Shown here: positions 10,611-19,989 of the stretch, piece after piece
Layout of the letters: each line of letters opens with the position of its first letter
Position numbering within the stretch: position 1 is the stretch's first letter
From: Diplolepis rosae
Lineage: Eukaryota; Arthropoda; Insecta; Hymenoptera; Diplolepididae
Assembly (NCBI GenBank): GCA_030998225.1
Contig: JAPYXD010000715.1
Location: 3,472,001 to 3,536,000, forward strand
Reading direction: 5' to 3'
Length of the DNA: 64,000 nucleotides
The notes under the pieces: model-generated
The model's input: the letters and a program-made list of their open reading frames with translations, nothing else
Database searches by the model: none
What the model was told of the DNA's origin: nothing
Program-made: the position numbers and the translations under genes

Positions 10611-11570
10611 TCATGAAGTTTCATCCTTTTTAAATGTCGGCTTTCGATCCCTAAATAATGAGTACTTTTCACCGATTCTTAAGAATTTATTACCAAAGTC
10701 CAATACAGCACGAGATCCTTCAAAGTACTCTGCACCTAATAGTCCTTCACTGGGTATTGGGAAATCTCCTGGAACTATTTGAAATTTAGCAGTATATCCA
10801 AAAATAGTAATTTCTGCATAACCTAATGTGGGGATTATATCTCCATTGATCCCTTTCAAAAATATACAATTAGTGCTAGTAATTTCGCAATCTGCTGGAA
10901 AAGAATTTATTTTGATTAAGTTTCCTTCAGATCCTGTATCTAACAAAAATTGTCCCACATATTCTAGGTGAGGATTTACAACTTCGATAAACGGTAACGA
11001 TTGCTCACGGCTATGTAGGTTGATACTAATAATTCTATCGACTTCATGATTATCATCATAGTTATTGCCTTGTTTAAAAGGTATAACTTGATTGTTAAAG
11101 TTCAGAGTTTTAGAATGGAAATCCATTACTACGTTGAGTTCATTTAGAAATTCAACGCCTAGGATGCCATCATAGGGGATTTGAATTTCGTTTCGAATTA
11201 CATGAAATTTTATAACTTCGTTAAAAACCTTTAGTTTTGTAGAACCAACGGTAACTAAAATTTCGTTAGATATTCCTTTTATTTGTATTTTATCTAAAAA
11301 GTTTATTTTTACATCGTGTGGAAGTACTTCTGCCTTGATTATATTTCCTTGTGACCCGGAATCTATCATTAGGTGCACTCGACGTTCTGGAGTGGAATAC
11401 CTAAATGATACGAATGGTATTGCCTCAATGGATTTGTCTAGTCCAATGGCAAAAGTTCGCAAATCGGGTCCTCTGTCTGTAATAGATTGGTTGAGCGCAC
11501 TTGACGTTGTGAGGTCTCCGTTCCGGCGCTCGTGTTCGGAAGACCTTTCTCGTTTCCCGACCTGATCCGC
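10611..11570 (-). CDS. pro: Element A protease region with two tandem retropepsin-like modules
   Basis: The frame is open from 11570 down to a TGA at 10611-10613 and has no good ATG of its own near its start (the first possible start in the overlap is TTG). It is therefore probably entered by -1 frameshifting from gag. It contains two aspartic-protease modules in a row. The first has IDSGSQGN followed about 75 residues later by DGILGVEFL. The second has LLDTGSEGN followed by EGLLGAEYF. Retroviral proteases normally have one such module and act as homodimers, so this looks like an internal duplication giving a single-chain pair. It is in the same frame as RT, separated from it by the TGA and then 54 further open codons before the RT methionine. 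Confidence 0.85.
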   Translation of the reverse strand, partial: ADQVGKRERSSEHERRNGDLTTSSALNQSITDRGPDLRTFAIGLDKSIEAIPFVSFRYSTPERRVHLMIDSGSQGNIIKAEVLPHDVKINFLDKIQIKGISNEILVTVGSTKLKVFNEVIKFHVIRNEIQIPYDGILGVEFLNELNVVMDFHSKTLNFNNQVIPFKQGNNYDDNHEVDRIISINLHSREQSLPFIEVVNPHLEYVGQFLLDTGSEGNLIKINSFPADCEITSTNCIFLKGINGDIIPTLGYAEITIFGYTAKFQIVPGDFPIPSEGLLGAEYFEGSRAVLDFGNKFLRIGEKYSLFRDRKPTFKKDETS

Positions 11571-12307
11571 TCATTATACTGTCGTTTGCGGCAGTCTTCT
11601 ATACTATGTCCATTATTTTTGCAATATGCGCAACTTTTATCCATTTTTATTCTACAAGTAGCAGCAGTATGCCCGCTTCTACTACAAATTTGGCAGGTCA
11701 ACTGAGACATCGCTTCTAATTGGGTGGTTGTCCTATTTGCCGCAGAGTTAGATTGAAAACATCGACTTGCCACATGACCAGCCTTATTACATATCTGGCA
11801 CATGTTTGATTGAAAATGGCACTGTTTTGCCACATGTCCCTGTTTGTCGCAGAGTTGACACCTTGATAAGTTTCTACACTGATTGGCGGAGTGTCCTTCC
11901 TTATTACATAATTGGCAGTTAACCTGGACATAATTTATTCCGCTAATTTTTTGGCGACATCTGTTCGCTAAATAACCTGGCTTACCACAATAGTGGCAGA
12001 TGATCGGTGTATGAATATTAGTTGTTCGCGAGTTTTCACCCATTTCGCGCGAGTTGTGGAATTGTGATAGGTATGTGCCTCGTCTGAACTCCTTATTTTC
12101 AAATTTTCCTTTACTCTCTTGTCTCAGTGCTTTTCTGGCATCCACTAATCTTTCTGTTTTAATCGCGTTCTGGACTATGTGTTCCATATCCGCAGCGTTC
12201 TCTAATCTTTGTTCAATTTCTGGTTTTAAACCCCTCTTAAAGCATTCTACCGAATTGTTTTCTATTGACGTCCTGAAGATTGCATCGACATTTCCAGTGT
12301 TTACTCT
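11438..12307 (-). CDS. gag: Element A gag, C-terminal (nucleocapsid) part with six zinc knuckles
   Basis: Continuation of gag downstream of an in-frame TAG (12308-12310); the first Met in this part is at 12187. It carries six CX2CX4HX4C-type knuckles in a row. The first has Tyr in place of the His (CHYCGKPGYLANRC); the other five are intact, such as CQLCNKEGHSANQC and CQICNKAGHVASRC. Most gypsy gags have one to three. They would bind element RNA in the particle. The last 130 nt overlap the protease frame and carry the frameshift signal. Confidence 0.88.
   Translation of the reverse strand, partial: RVNTGNVDAIFRTSIENNSVECFKRGLKPEIEQRLENAADMEHIVQNAIKTERLVDARKALRQESKGKFENKEFRRGTYLSQFHNSREMGENSRTTNIHTPIICHYCGKPGYLANRCRQKISGINYVQVNCQLCNKEGHSANQCRNLSRCQLCDKQGHVAKQCHFQSNMCQICNKAGHVASRCFQSNSAANRTTTQLEAMSQLTCQICSRSGHTAATCRIKMDKSCAYCKNNGHSIEDCRKRQYNERIRSGNEKGLPNTSAGTETSQRQVRSTNLLQTEDPICELLPLD
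11493..11558 (-). promoter_or_regulatory. Element A gag-pro -1 ribosomal frameshift signal with potential pseudoknot
   Basis: Minus-strand heptamer GGGAAAC lies at 11552-11558 and is read in the gag frame as G GGA AAC. A -1 slip gives GGG AAA, exactly the protease frame. After a 5-nt spacer, AGGTCTTCCG (11537-11546) pairs with CGGAGACCT (11512-11520): nine base pairs with one bulged base. The loop bases GAGCGC (11526-11531) are the complement of GCGCTC (11493-11498), so an H-type pseudoknot can form. G GGA AAC is a recognised retroviral -1 slippery heptamer. Gag continues to TAG at 11438 in the unshifted frame, leaving an overlap of about 130 nt. Confidence 0.85.
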
Positions 12308-12889
12308 CTAAGTCTCGATGATCCGCCTACCTAAATCACGGATTCGATTAGCGAAAGAAATTACAGTTTCGTTATCTCTTTGGTATTCGCTACCCATTTC
12401 GCCTAATAATTGATGGACGGTTTTTGCTGGCGCGTAAATTGTCTTAATAAAATCTTTGAGTCCGTCGATTGTGACAAAAGCCTGCCCGTAAATGGCCTTT
12501 CGCGCCTCGCCCGTTAATTTCGATCTGATCAATTTAGTTAAATTCGCCTCGTTTTCAGCCGAAATCATCTCCTTAGCCTCATCACACCCTTCCAAAAACA
12601 CGCTTAAGGGTATGTTTACACCGTTAAATTCTGGCACCACGGTTAATGCATCCTTCAAAGGTATCGTTTGCGCTGCCATTGTTGGTCTGTTAATAGTTGG
12701 ATAGATTACCTCTTTTCGTTTATTAAGATCCTTTCGTTTTAATTCGAAATTGATTTTTGATTCGATATTTTCGCACGAATTGCTGCGCGGAATCGACCTA
12801 GTAGGGGTAAAAGGATCAAACGCTTCTACCTCTCTCCTAAGCTCTTCGTCGCTCTTGGCTTGACTACGCGTTATTCTTAGATTATTCAT
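12308..12889 (-). CDS. gag: Element A gag, N-terminal (capsid) part, ending at a premature TAG
   Basis: 193 residues from a clear ATG at 12889. The segment from about residue 75 resembles gypsy capsid in pattern (PLKDALTVVPEFNGVNIPLS, then a helical region up to the RIRDLG motif). The frame stops at TAG 12308-12310 but resumes in the same frame without another stop through the zinc knuckles, so the TAG is probably a single nonsense lesion; leaky stop use is possible but unsupported. The full gag would span 12889-11438. Confidence 0.82.
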   Translation of the reverse strand: MNNLRITRSQAKSDEELRREVEAFDPFTPTRSIPRSNSCENIESKINFELKRKDLNKRKEVIYPTINRPTMAAQTIPLKDALTVVPEFNGVNIPLSVFLEGCDEAKEMISAENEANLTKLIRSKLTGEARKAIYGQAFVTIDGLKDFIKTIYAPAKTVHQLLGEMGSEYQRDNETVISFANRIRDLGRRIIET

Positions 12890-13055
12890 ATATTTTGATT
12901 AAAAATAAAAGACTACTTGAAAGAAGGTTGAAATCGGTTACTAAATTTTAAGGATTTATGCAGTAAAGTATATTAGGTGTTCTAGATACTAAATTAAATA
13001 AACTCAAATTTTTTTTTAAAAGTCAAGGAATATATTTATTTAAAATTACAAAACA

Positions 13056-13700
13056 TTAATCTGAAATATCAGATTCTCCAAATAGATCTATTAGCCTTTC
13101 TCTCAATTCATTATTACCCTTTTTATAAATTTCATTCCGTTGTCGATATGCAACGGGCGGCGGTGTATAATAATAGTTCTTTTTAAAACAATGAATGCAT
13201 GCCTCTCGTTTCGGTTTAATTAAACAATCGCTGCATTTTAATACAGGTCGCGGCGAGTTGTTTTTTTTGTCAACCGACACGATTCTAACTGCAGGGATGG
13301 GGTAGGTTTTATCCGAAGCTGCTTCTTGCCCTATCCCTGTATGTGGCGGTGTTCTTAAACAAATTAAAGGTGGTTCAGTTGGGATCTTGCTGGGCTTGAC
13401 CTGGATTTTGTCCCCCAGGTCCCGAAGTTGGTACTTTTCTGTTAGCACTATGTTGCTAACTATTCTAGGCTTCGGTTTTTCGAGTGGTTTGAACTTGAGT
13501 GTACGCAACGAGGGACATTTGGTCACGTCCGTACACGTAGCTATGAGGTTGAACCCTTCTCGATCAAACTCTTGTTGTAAAAGCTTCCTCCGTTTCCTGA
13601 GTCTTGCCCGGGTATGCTTGTTGGGGTTGCGCCTATGACCCTTCTTTGGAGGTACGTTTTGAGTATTCACTGAAATAGGTAAAAGAAAATAGATAGTGGG
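13056..13700 (-). CDS. Element A accessory ORF upstream of gag, basic and Cys-rich, unknown function
   Basis: I do not recognise this protein. The frame is open from 13700 and closes at 13056, but has no ATG at its start; the first start-like codon is GTG at 13670. The N terminus is strongly basic (a run of Lys/Arg around residues 9-32). Near residues 143-161 there is a possible zinc site, CSDCLIKPKREACIHC. Just upstream, CTTTTACCTATTTCAG (ending at 13670) is a good splice acceptor, so the ORF may be joined to an upstream exon. It lies between the 5' LTR and gag, where gypsy elements usually have no gene. Confidence 0.55.
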   Translation of the reverse strand, partial: PTIYFLLPISVNTQNVPPKKGHRRNPNKHTRARLRKRRKLLQQEFDREGFNLIATCTDVTKCPSLRTLKFKPLEKPKPRIVSNIVLTEKYQLRDLGDKIQVKPSKIPTEPPLICLRTPPHTGIGQEAASDKTYPIPAVRIVSVDKKNNSPRPVLKCSDCLIKPKREACIHCFKKNYYYTPPPVAYRQRNEIYKKGNNELRERLIDLFGESDISD

Positions 13701-13713
13701 TTATGGGTGTTAA

Positions 13714-14016
13714 CTAGATTTTTAAAATTTCCAACGATTTTAATATTTTATTTTGATTTTCAGTAATTCTTAAATATTTTTCTGTTAATTCGTCTAATAC
13801 TTTGGTTAAATCTTTATTTGTTTTGTTCAGGTGTCTATTTTCCTTCTCCAAATCCTTAAAATTTCGTTCTAAATTTTCAATTTTATTACATAAATGAGCT
13901 ATAGTTGACCAACGATCTTCGTCTAAATCTTCTAAGTCGTTCAATCTTTCGGCCGTTAATTTGAGATTTTCGAAAAGTATGACCTCAGAAACTGTTATTT
14001 CTAAATCATTTAACAT
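13714..14016 (-). CDS. Element A small coiled-coil ORF upstream of gag
   Basis: 100 residues from ATG at 14016 to TAG at 13714. The composition is dominated by Leu, Glu, Lys and Asn in heptad-like spacing through residues 20-95, predicting one long coiled coil. I do not recognise a family. It could be an N-terminal piece of gag that became separate, or an exon joined to the next ORF. The TAG overlaps a GT that could pair with the acceptor at 13670, but that intron would be only 45 nt, short for an insect. Confidence 0.5.
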   Translation of the reverse strand: MLNDLEITVSEVILFENLKLTAERLNDLEDLDEDRWSTIAHLCNKIENLERNFKDLEKENRHLNKTNKDLTKVLDELTEKYLRITENQNKILKSLEILKI

Positions 14017-14219
14017 TTCGCAATTTGAGGTCGCATTTGTCTATTTCCAAGGTCAGTAACAGGAAATAAAAAAAATTTTCCTAGATCTTTGAACGAAGAG
14101 AAGTTCGATCTGTCGAAACGGATTTGAATCCTTGATTTTCGCCTAGCTTGAAATAATTATCGCTAGATTTGAAAATTAACCGTGATTCGCGATATCTCTA
14201 CGCATTAAAAAGGCCTGCT

Positions 14220-14237
14220 ATCCCTCCGGGGCCTCCA
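14220..14237 (-). promoter_or_regulatory. Element A candidate primer-binding site
   Basis: Minus-strand TGGAGGCCCCGGAGGGAT begins 17 nt inside the 5' LTR boundary. It complements a tRNA 3' end of the form CGGGGCCT-CCA, like some tRNA-Thr. The 17-nt offset from the LTR is unusual; a PBS normally lies at or within a few bases of it. Confidence 0.5.
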
Positions 14238-14254
14238 AAATTTAGAAGCTACTA

Positions 14255-17200
14255 TGTTACGTCCGAAAACGCAATAGTGTCCTATGCAAAATGATTTTTA
14301 GGTCAAAGCTCGCGCTTTATAACCTGGGAATCAGACCTAACTATGAGAAGATAATAATACGCAAATCAACCCGTTAAGTCGAAATCAGCGAGAAAACCCT
14401 AACGCTTTCGTGTCGCAATATAACGTTTTGAATAACGAAATAAGAATACCTATTAATCCCTAATATTTGATTGATTAAACAAGTCAGTTTGAGTGAACTT
14501 GGTGCAAGCTCAACTAACTGTTTGCAGCGTGAAAATCAGTTAACTAACTAATTGATATACCATGTCAACGACCCTTGAGAAAATTTGCAAATATTTATAG
14601 GGTCCAAAAATCGTTTCGAGAACGTCTATCTTGAATGATAGCATTGAACCAATGCTTTGAATCAATGCTCCATTCGTAAGACAAATAAACCTATCTTACT
14701 ATATCTTGCACTGAACTAATTATGCTCAATGCTAAAGGAATAAGGTTAACAAAAATACAAACTAACATTGAACGAAAATAATGCTCAATGTTTGTTTAAA
14801 GTTTCCAAAACATACAACCTAAATATCTGGGCACTGAACTATGCGAATTGCTCAATGTCCTAGTTGAAGAACTTGAAATTAAACAAAGATAATAACTAAC
14901 ACTGAACGACGCTAATGCTCAATGTTTGTTTAAAATTACCAAGTGCTTCTCCTAAATATCTGAACACTGAACTATGTGAAATTGCTCAATGTTCAAATTG
15001 AAAAATTGAAATTAAACCAATGATGTAACCTGACACTGAACGAAACCCTTGCTCAATGTTTAATTAAGAACTTGAAATGAACCGAATATATTAAACTTAC
15101 ACTGAACGAACTAATGCTCAATGCTTGTTTAAAGGTTTAAAAGCATACGACCAAAATATCTAAACACTGAACTATGAATTGCTCAATGTTTAATTAAAAA
15201 ATTATTATAAACAAATTAAATCAATTAACACTGAACTGAATTGCTCAATGTTGAAATTGAAAATTGAAAAGAAGAAACAACTTACACTGAACTTAACCGA
15301 ATAGCTCAATGTTTAATTTAAAAATTATTATAAACAAATTAAATCAATTATCACTGAACTTAATTAAATAGCTCAGTGTCAAAATTGAAATAAAGAAGGA
15401 AAATTACACTGAACTTAATTAAATAGCTCAATGTTAAATTTAACAATTGTTATAAACAAATTAAATTAATTAACACTGAACTAATTTTTGCTCAATGTTT
15501 AAATTAATGATTGATATAAACAAACCAAACACACTAACACTGAACTAATTCTGCTCAATGTTTAAATTTAGAAATTTATTATAAACAAATTAAACAACTT
15601 CACTGAACTAAATAAATTGCTCAATGTTTAAAAATTAATTGATTAAACAAATTAAACACACTAACACTGAACTAATTTTGCTCAATGTTTGAATTAAGAA
15701 ATTTATTATAAACAAATTTAATAAATTAACACTGAACTAATTTTGCTCAATGTTTAAATTTATGATTGATATAAACAAATTAAACACACTAACACTGAAC
15801 TAATTTTGCTCAATGTTGAATTAATGATTGATATAAACAAACCAAACACAATAACACTGAACTAATTCTGCTCAATGTTTAAATTAATAACTGACATAAA
15901 CAAACCAAACACACTAACACTGAATTAATTCTGCTCAATGTTTAAATTGAAAGTTGAAATAAAAATCAAACACACTAACACTGAACTAATTCTGCTCAAT
16001 GCTTAAATTTAGAAATTTATTATAAACAAATTAAACACACTAACACTGAACTAATTTTGCTCAATGTTTAAATTTATGATTGATATAAACAAATTAAACA
16101 CACTAACACTGAACTAATAATTTGCTCAATGTTTGAATTGAAAGTTGAAATAAACAGATTCAATTCTTTAACACTGAACTAATTCTGCTCAATGTTTAAA
16201 TTGAAAGTTGAAATAAAAATCAAATACACTAACACTGAACTAATAATTTGCTCAATTTTTGAATTGAAAGTTGAAATAAACAGATTTAATTCTTTAACAC
16301 TGAACTAATTCTGCTCAATGTTTAAATCGAAAGTTGAAATAAAAATCAAATACACTAACACTGAACTAATAATTTGCTCAATGTTTGAGTTGAAAGTTGA
16401 AATAAACAAATTAATTCCTTAACACTGAACTAATTCTGCACAATGTTTAAATTGAAAGTTGAAATAAACAAATTAATTCTTTAACACTGAACTAATTCTG
16501 CTCAATGTTTAAATTGAAATACACCAACACTGAACTAATAATTTGCTCAATGTTTAATAATTCGAAGAAATGTTTAATATAATTATTTGATTAAATTTCA
16601 GTGCGTTAAACGGCTTAAATTTGAAAATATAAAAAAATGGTTGGAAATTGAATTAAAGAAATAAACAAATTTTGGCTTACTTGGATTTATTTTATGAAGA
16701 ATTTCTGATACAATATTTTTCTCTTGTTGATGAGGTCTTGGTAACACAAGTTAAAAAGCTTGATATGGGGCTAAAGCCCAAGTTGAACTGATTTTCCATG
16801 AAAATTGTCGCTGTATTTATATGGTTTGGCTCCCATATGTTCTATGAGTAAGACAAAGAGAGCATGAGGGCTGTTTTGGTTTATACCGGGTGTCCTCATA
16901 TTAACCTTGATTTTACAAAATTCCTTAAAAATAAGCCTAATTTCTTTGATTTTCTTATATTTTAAGTCGTACCGATAAGGTTCATTTGAGTCTAACATGA
17001 GTTGCTAATTTAATTAATTCGCATTCGTGAATTCCACCCCTTTCTCGTTTCTTTTGTACTTATAAATTTAACTTATTATTTAACGATGCTATTCGCTTAT
17101 TTATTGTTTATTTTATGTTTTCATATTTTTTTGGATGCAAAATTAACACGGGTGTTATATTTTTGATTCGAACTCTTTTCTTATACATTATTTTCTTATC

Positions 17201-17564
17201 CTTAATCTAAACCTTAATAACTAGAATACAATTTATCACATCCTTGAATATGTAATTTGAAGTTATGCGCGACTTTATTGAGAAAATAGTTGAAATAAAA
17301 GGAAATTAACAAAATATTATTTCGAAGAAAATCTGTAAAATTCTTTAAGAAATCTGAAGAGTACTCTAAGTGCAGTGCATTGAGACTAGGGGAGCATCCT
17401 TATTATGCACTTTGACATGTTTATTGCGCTCCTGCAGTCGGAGTCAGCTGCATACAAGTGTCTATTTCTCGTATATACTATGTGGCCGAAAATTTCAAGA
17501 ATCGCTTTATTAATTTCCTATTCTATATTAATATTAATAATTTAAACTTATGCAGGATGTAACA
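14255..17564 (-). repeat. Element A 5' LTR, 3310 bp
   Basis: Promoter-side LTR for the minus-strand element. Same ends as 591-4796 but with a shorter tandem array. No core promoter motif could be placed confidently. Confidence 0.95.
14700..16555. repeat. Tandem array in element A right LTR, about 31 units
   Basis: Same CACTGAACTAATT...GCTCAATG units as 1020-3790. The first 18 or so units match the left array in order; the higher-order blocks seen in the left LTR at 2220-3400 are largely missing, accounting for the 896-bp length difference. Confidence 0.9.
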
Positions 17565-17568
17565 ATAT

Positions 17569-18692
17569 TATTTATTAAAACAAAATTTTACTTTGGACAG
17601 TTTCTTTTTTATAATTTGGTCTTAGTTTTGACTCGCGTTTATAAAATTCGAAATTCTAATCTAACGATATCTTCAGAAGTGAACGACTGTTCTTGAAGAA
17701 TCGAAAATATAACTGAACTTCTTCAGAGAGAAGAGATGAACTATCCAGTCTCCCTGAAGACGATTCATGGATTTTGAGGAACGCCCTGGCCCAATTGCAG
17801 CCAATAGGGGCAGAGTTTTCCTCCACCCTCGCTGAATTTTCCCTCCACTGTTAGAACATAATAAAAAATGCCATTGAGAGCCGTATTCGTGGAAGAGAGA
17901 GAAAAAGAGAGAGTACATTTTACAAGTACCCTCATTTTTTGCGCGACCCATGCAACACTTGAGGTTCCGCAGGACCCTTAGACGCCTCCGCTCGGACGTT
18001 TATGACCTTCGCGGTAAGTCCCAGGGCGAGTTGAAAGATCCTCGAATACCGGCCTATGCAACATGTGTCGAGCAGACGATCGCCCAGGAGAAAGGCATTT
18101 GGTACTCTTATTACAATAGGCTGTTTTTTATATATCCTTTCCTTAACAAAATTTACATTCATTTAAATCACTCTACTTAGAAAATACATAAAAACGTTGA
18201 GTTATAGTATTTACTTTAGTTCCTTAAGATTTATTAAATTTGAGAATCTGCCCTTCAAACTGGAAATTAACTTCAAACAAATTCCAAGACTTCCTTTCTT
18301 AATTTTAACTGTAATGAAATATATAAGACACTATTCTTATTTCTAAGCCTAAGTTTAGTCTAAGTCGTATTTCAAAAACAAGATGTTCTTCCAAAATGCA
18401 TTTTGAGATTTCCAAGAACATTATAGATTCATTCAAAACATTCTTGTCTCCTTGCATCCTGTCCCATGCTTATTCTGAGCTTTCTTTAGGTTCTATTCCA
18501 TAGATTTATATTTATAGTTCCAAAAATTGAAAATCATTCTACCTTTAAATAAGTCTAATCTTACATATAATTAATTCAACTTATGTTTTAAAATATAAGA
18601 AATATTATCAATTATAAACCGTGGATAATGAAATAGTTCTACTTTATCGACCATATAAGGAAGATAGTTCGCGCCAGTCACCGATCGTCACA
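17569..18692 (-). repeat. Element B 3' LTR, main part
   Basis: 1124 bp matching 26185-27308 nearly base for base, ending GATCGTCACA. Small open frames here (for example 17673-17951) recur in the other LTR and show no protein family features, so I treat them as chance. Confidence 0.95.
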
Positions 18693-18703
18693 TCTCCCCC
18701 CTT
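18693..18703 (-). promoter_or_regulatory. Element B polypurine tract
   Basis: Minus-strand AAGGGGGGAGA directly abuts the 3' LTR. Confidence 0.85.
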
Positions 18704-18844
18704 ATAATAAAGGTGTTTCCTATGGAAACGCCTTTTTCCTTTTAGGTATCCCCTTAAAAGGCAAACGTGATCGCGATAAGAGAGAGAGAGCGCGAACTGA
18801 AGAACTTATATTCTACAATTCTAAATATCGTGTGTGGGCATTGA

Positions 18845-19985
18845 CTAAGAGTTCAGGTGCACGTATGCCTTCTCTAGTCTATTTGAATGCACAATTTTCC
18901 TCTCATTGGGTCTAATTTGCAATTCAACATTGCGATCGTCAAAAACCCGGGTTATCACGTATGGACCTTCATAATAATCTGAAAGTTTATTAACCCTATC
19001 ACCTTTCTGCAATCGAACATATTCGCCTACCGCAAAAGTACGAGGATTCAATTTTTTATCATAATTCCGTTTGTACTTCTGCTTGGCTTTATTGATATTT
19101 GTAATAGCTTTTGCCTGCGTCTCGCTCAGTTTATGAAGAAGGTCATCCATATGCTCAATAAAAGTACGGGGAACACTTTCTTCTTCAAACTCTGAGGGAA
19201 TTCTGGCCTTTTTGCCAAAGATGAGTTCATGTGGTGTAAATCCAGTCGCCTCATGAACTGAAGAATTGTAGGAAAACATTGCAAATCTTAACCATTTATC
19301 CCAATCATTTGTTGTAGCAAAATGACGCAGGTACTCCACAATGACACCGTGGCTGCGCTCTAAAGCACCTAAAGATTGAGGGTGGTATGCAGTAGATCTG
19401 AACTGACGAATTTTAAATATTTTACAAAAGGAATTGAATATCTGGCTCATGAAATTGCTGCCTTGATCAGTTTGAATTGATCTTGGACAACCAAACCTAG
19501 TTATAAAATTTTCAGCAAGGGCCATAGCAACTGTGACCGCTTCTTGATTTGGAATAGGAATAGCTTCTGAATATTTAGTTAAACAATCCTGTAACGTTAG
19601 TATATAAACATTTCCGTTCTCGGTTTGAGGGAGTGGGCCCACAAGATCTATTTGCACTTTATCGAAAGCTTCCCTTGGCGTATCAGTTATTTTCATGGGC
19701 TGTCTTGTTTTTACGCGTACTATTTTCTTTTTCTGACAACTTTCGCAATATTTTACAAACTTCTCTACATCATTTCTCACCTTAGGCCAAGTAAATCTTT
19801 CACGAATTCGATTTAAAGTTTTACTGACTCCTCTGTGTCCTCCGATGACTGAACTATGAGCTTCGCGTATGATATTTTCCCTTACTGACTCTAAAGGGAT
19901 TTTTATTTCGCCAGTGCAAACAAAAATCGTAATCCCACTATCTTTGAATACATCTCTAATTAAATCCTCTACTTCGAGCCATGTG
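18845..19985 (-). pseudogene. pol: Element B integrase
   Basis: Open from about 19985 to the stop at 18845; the longest start-based frame begins with GTG at 19780, so it is the tail of pol and not a separate gene. A zinc-binding HHCC domain is visible: AHSSVIGGHRGVSK, then CESC. The catalytic core has IDLVGPLP, TDQGSNF and GALERSH, supplying the D, D and E. The C-terminal part contains YYEGPYVI, a GPY/F-type module. All key residues are present. It is cut from the upstream pol frame by a -1-type frameshift near 19990, making it non-functional in this copy. Confidence 0.88.
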
Positions 19986-19989
19986 ATGC

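Larger units (their letters stand above)
591..17564 (-). mobile_element. Element A: env-bearing Ty3/gypsy retrotransposon with giant LTRs
   Basis: Long direct repeats 591-4796 and 14255-17564 begin TGTTAC and end GTAACA. They are flanked by the 4-bp duplication ATAT (587-590 and 17565-17568). The undisturbed target is visible in B's other LTR near 26184. The internal region (4797-14254), read on the minus strand, holds two ORFs upstream of gag, then gag, a frameshift signal, a double retropepsin, RT-RNase H-integrase and env. RT and integrase motifs and the pol order place it in Ty3/gypsy; an env gene makes it errantivirus-like in layout. Two in-frame stops (12308-12310 and 10611-10613) suggest this copy is not autonomous. 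Confidence 0.95.

Noticed and set aside
13670..13714. 45-nt intron joining the two pre-gag ORFs of element A
   Set aside because: Acceptor is good but the intron would be shorter than usual insect introns and the donor is weak; kept only as a possibility.
17673..17951. Open frame conserved in both LTRs of element B (also 26289-26615)
   Set aside because: Conservation is explained by LTR identity; no protein features, and overlapping frames exist on the other strand.
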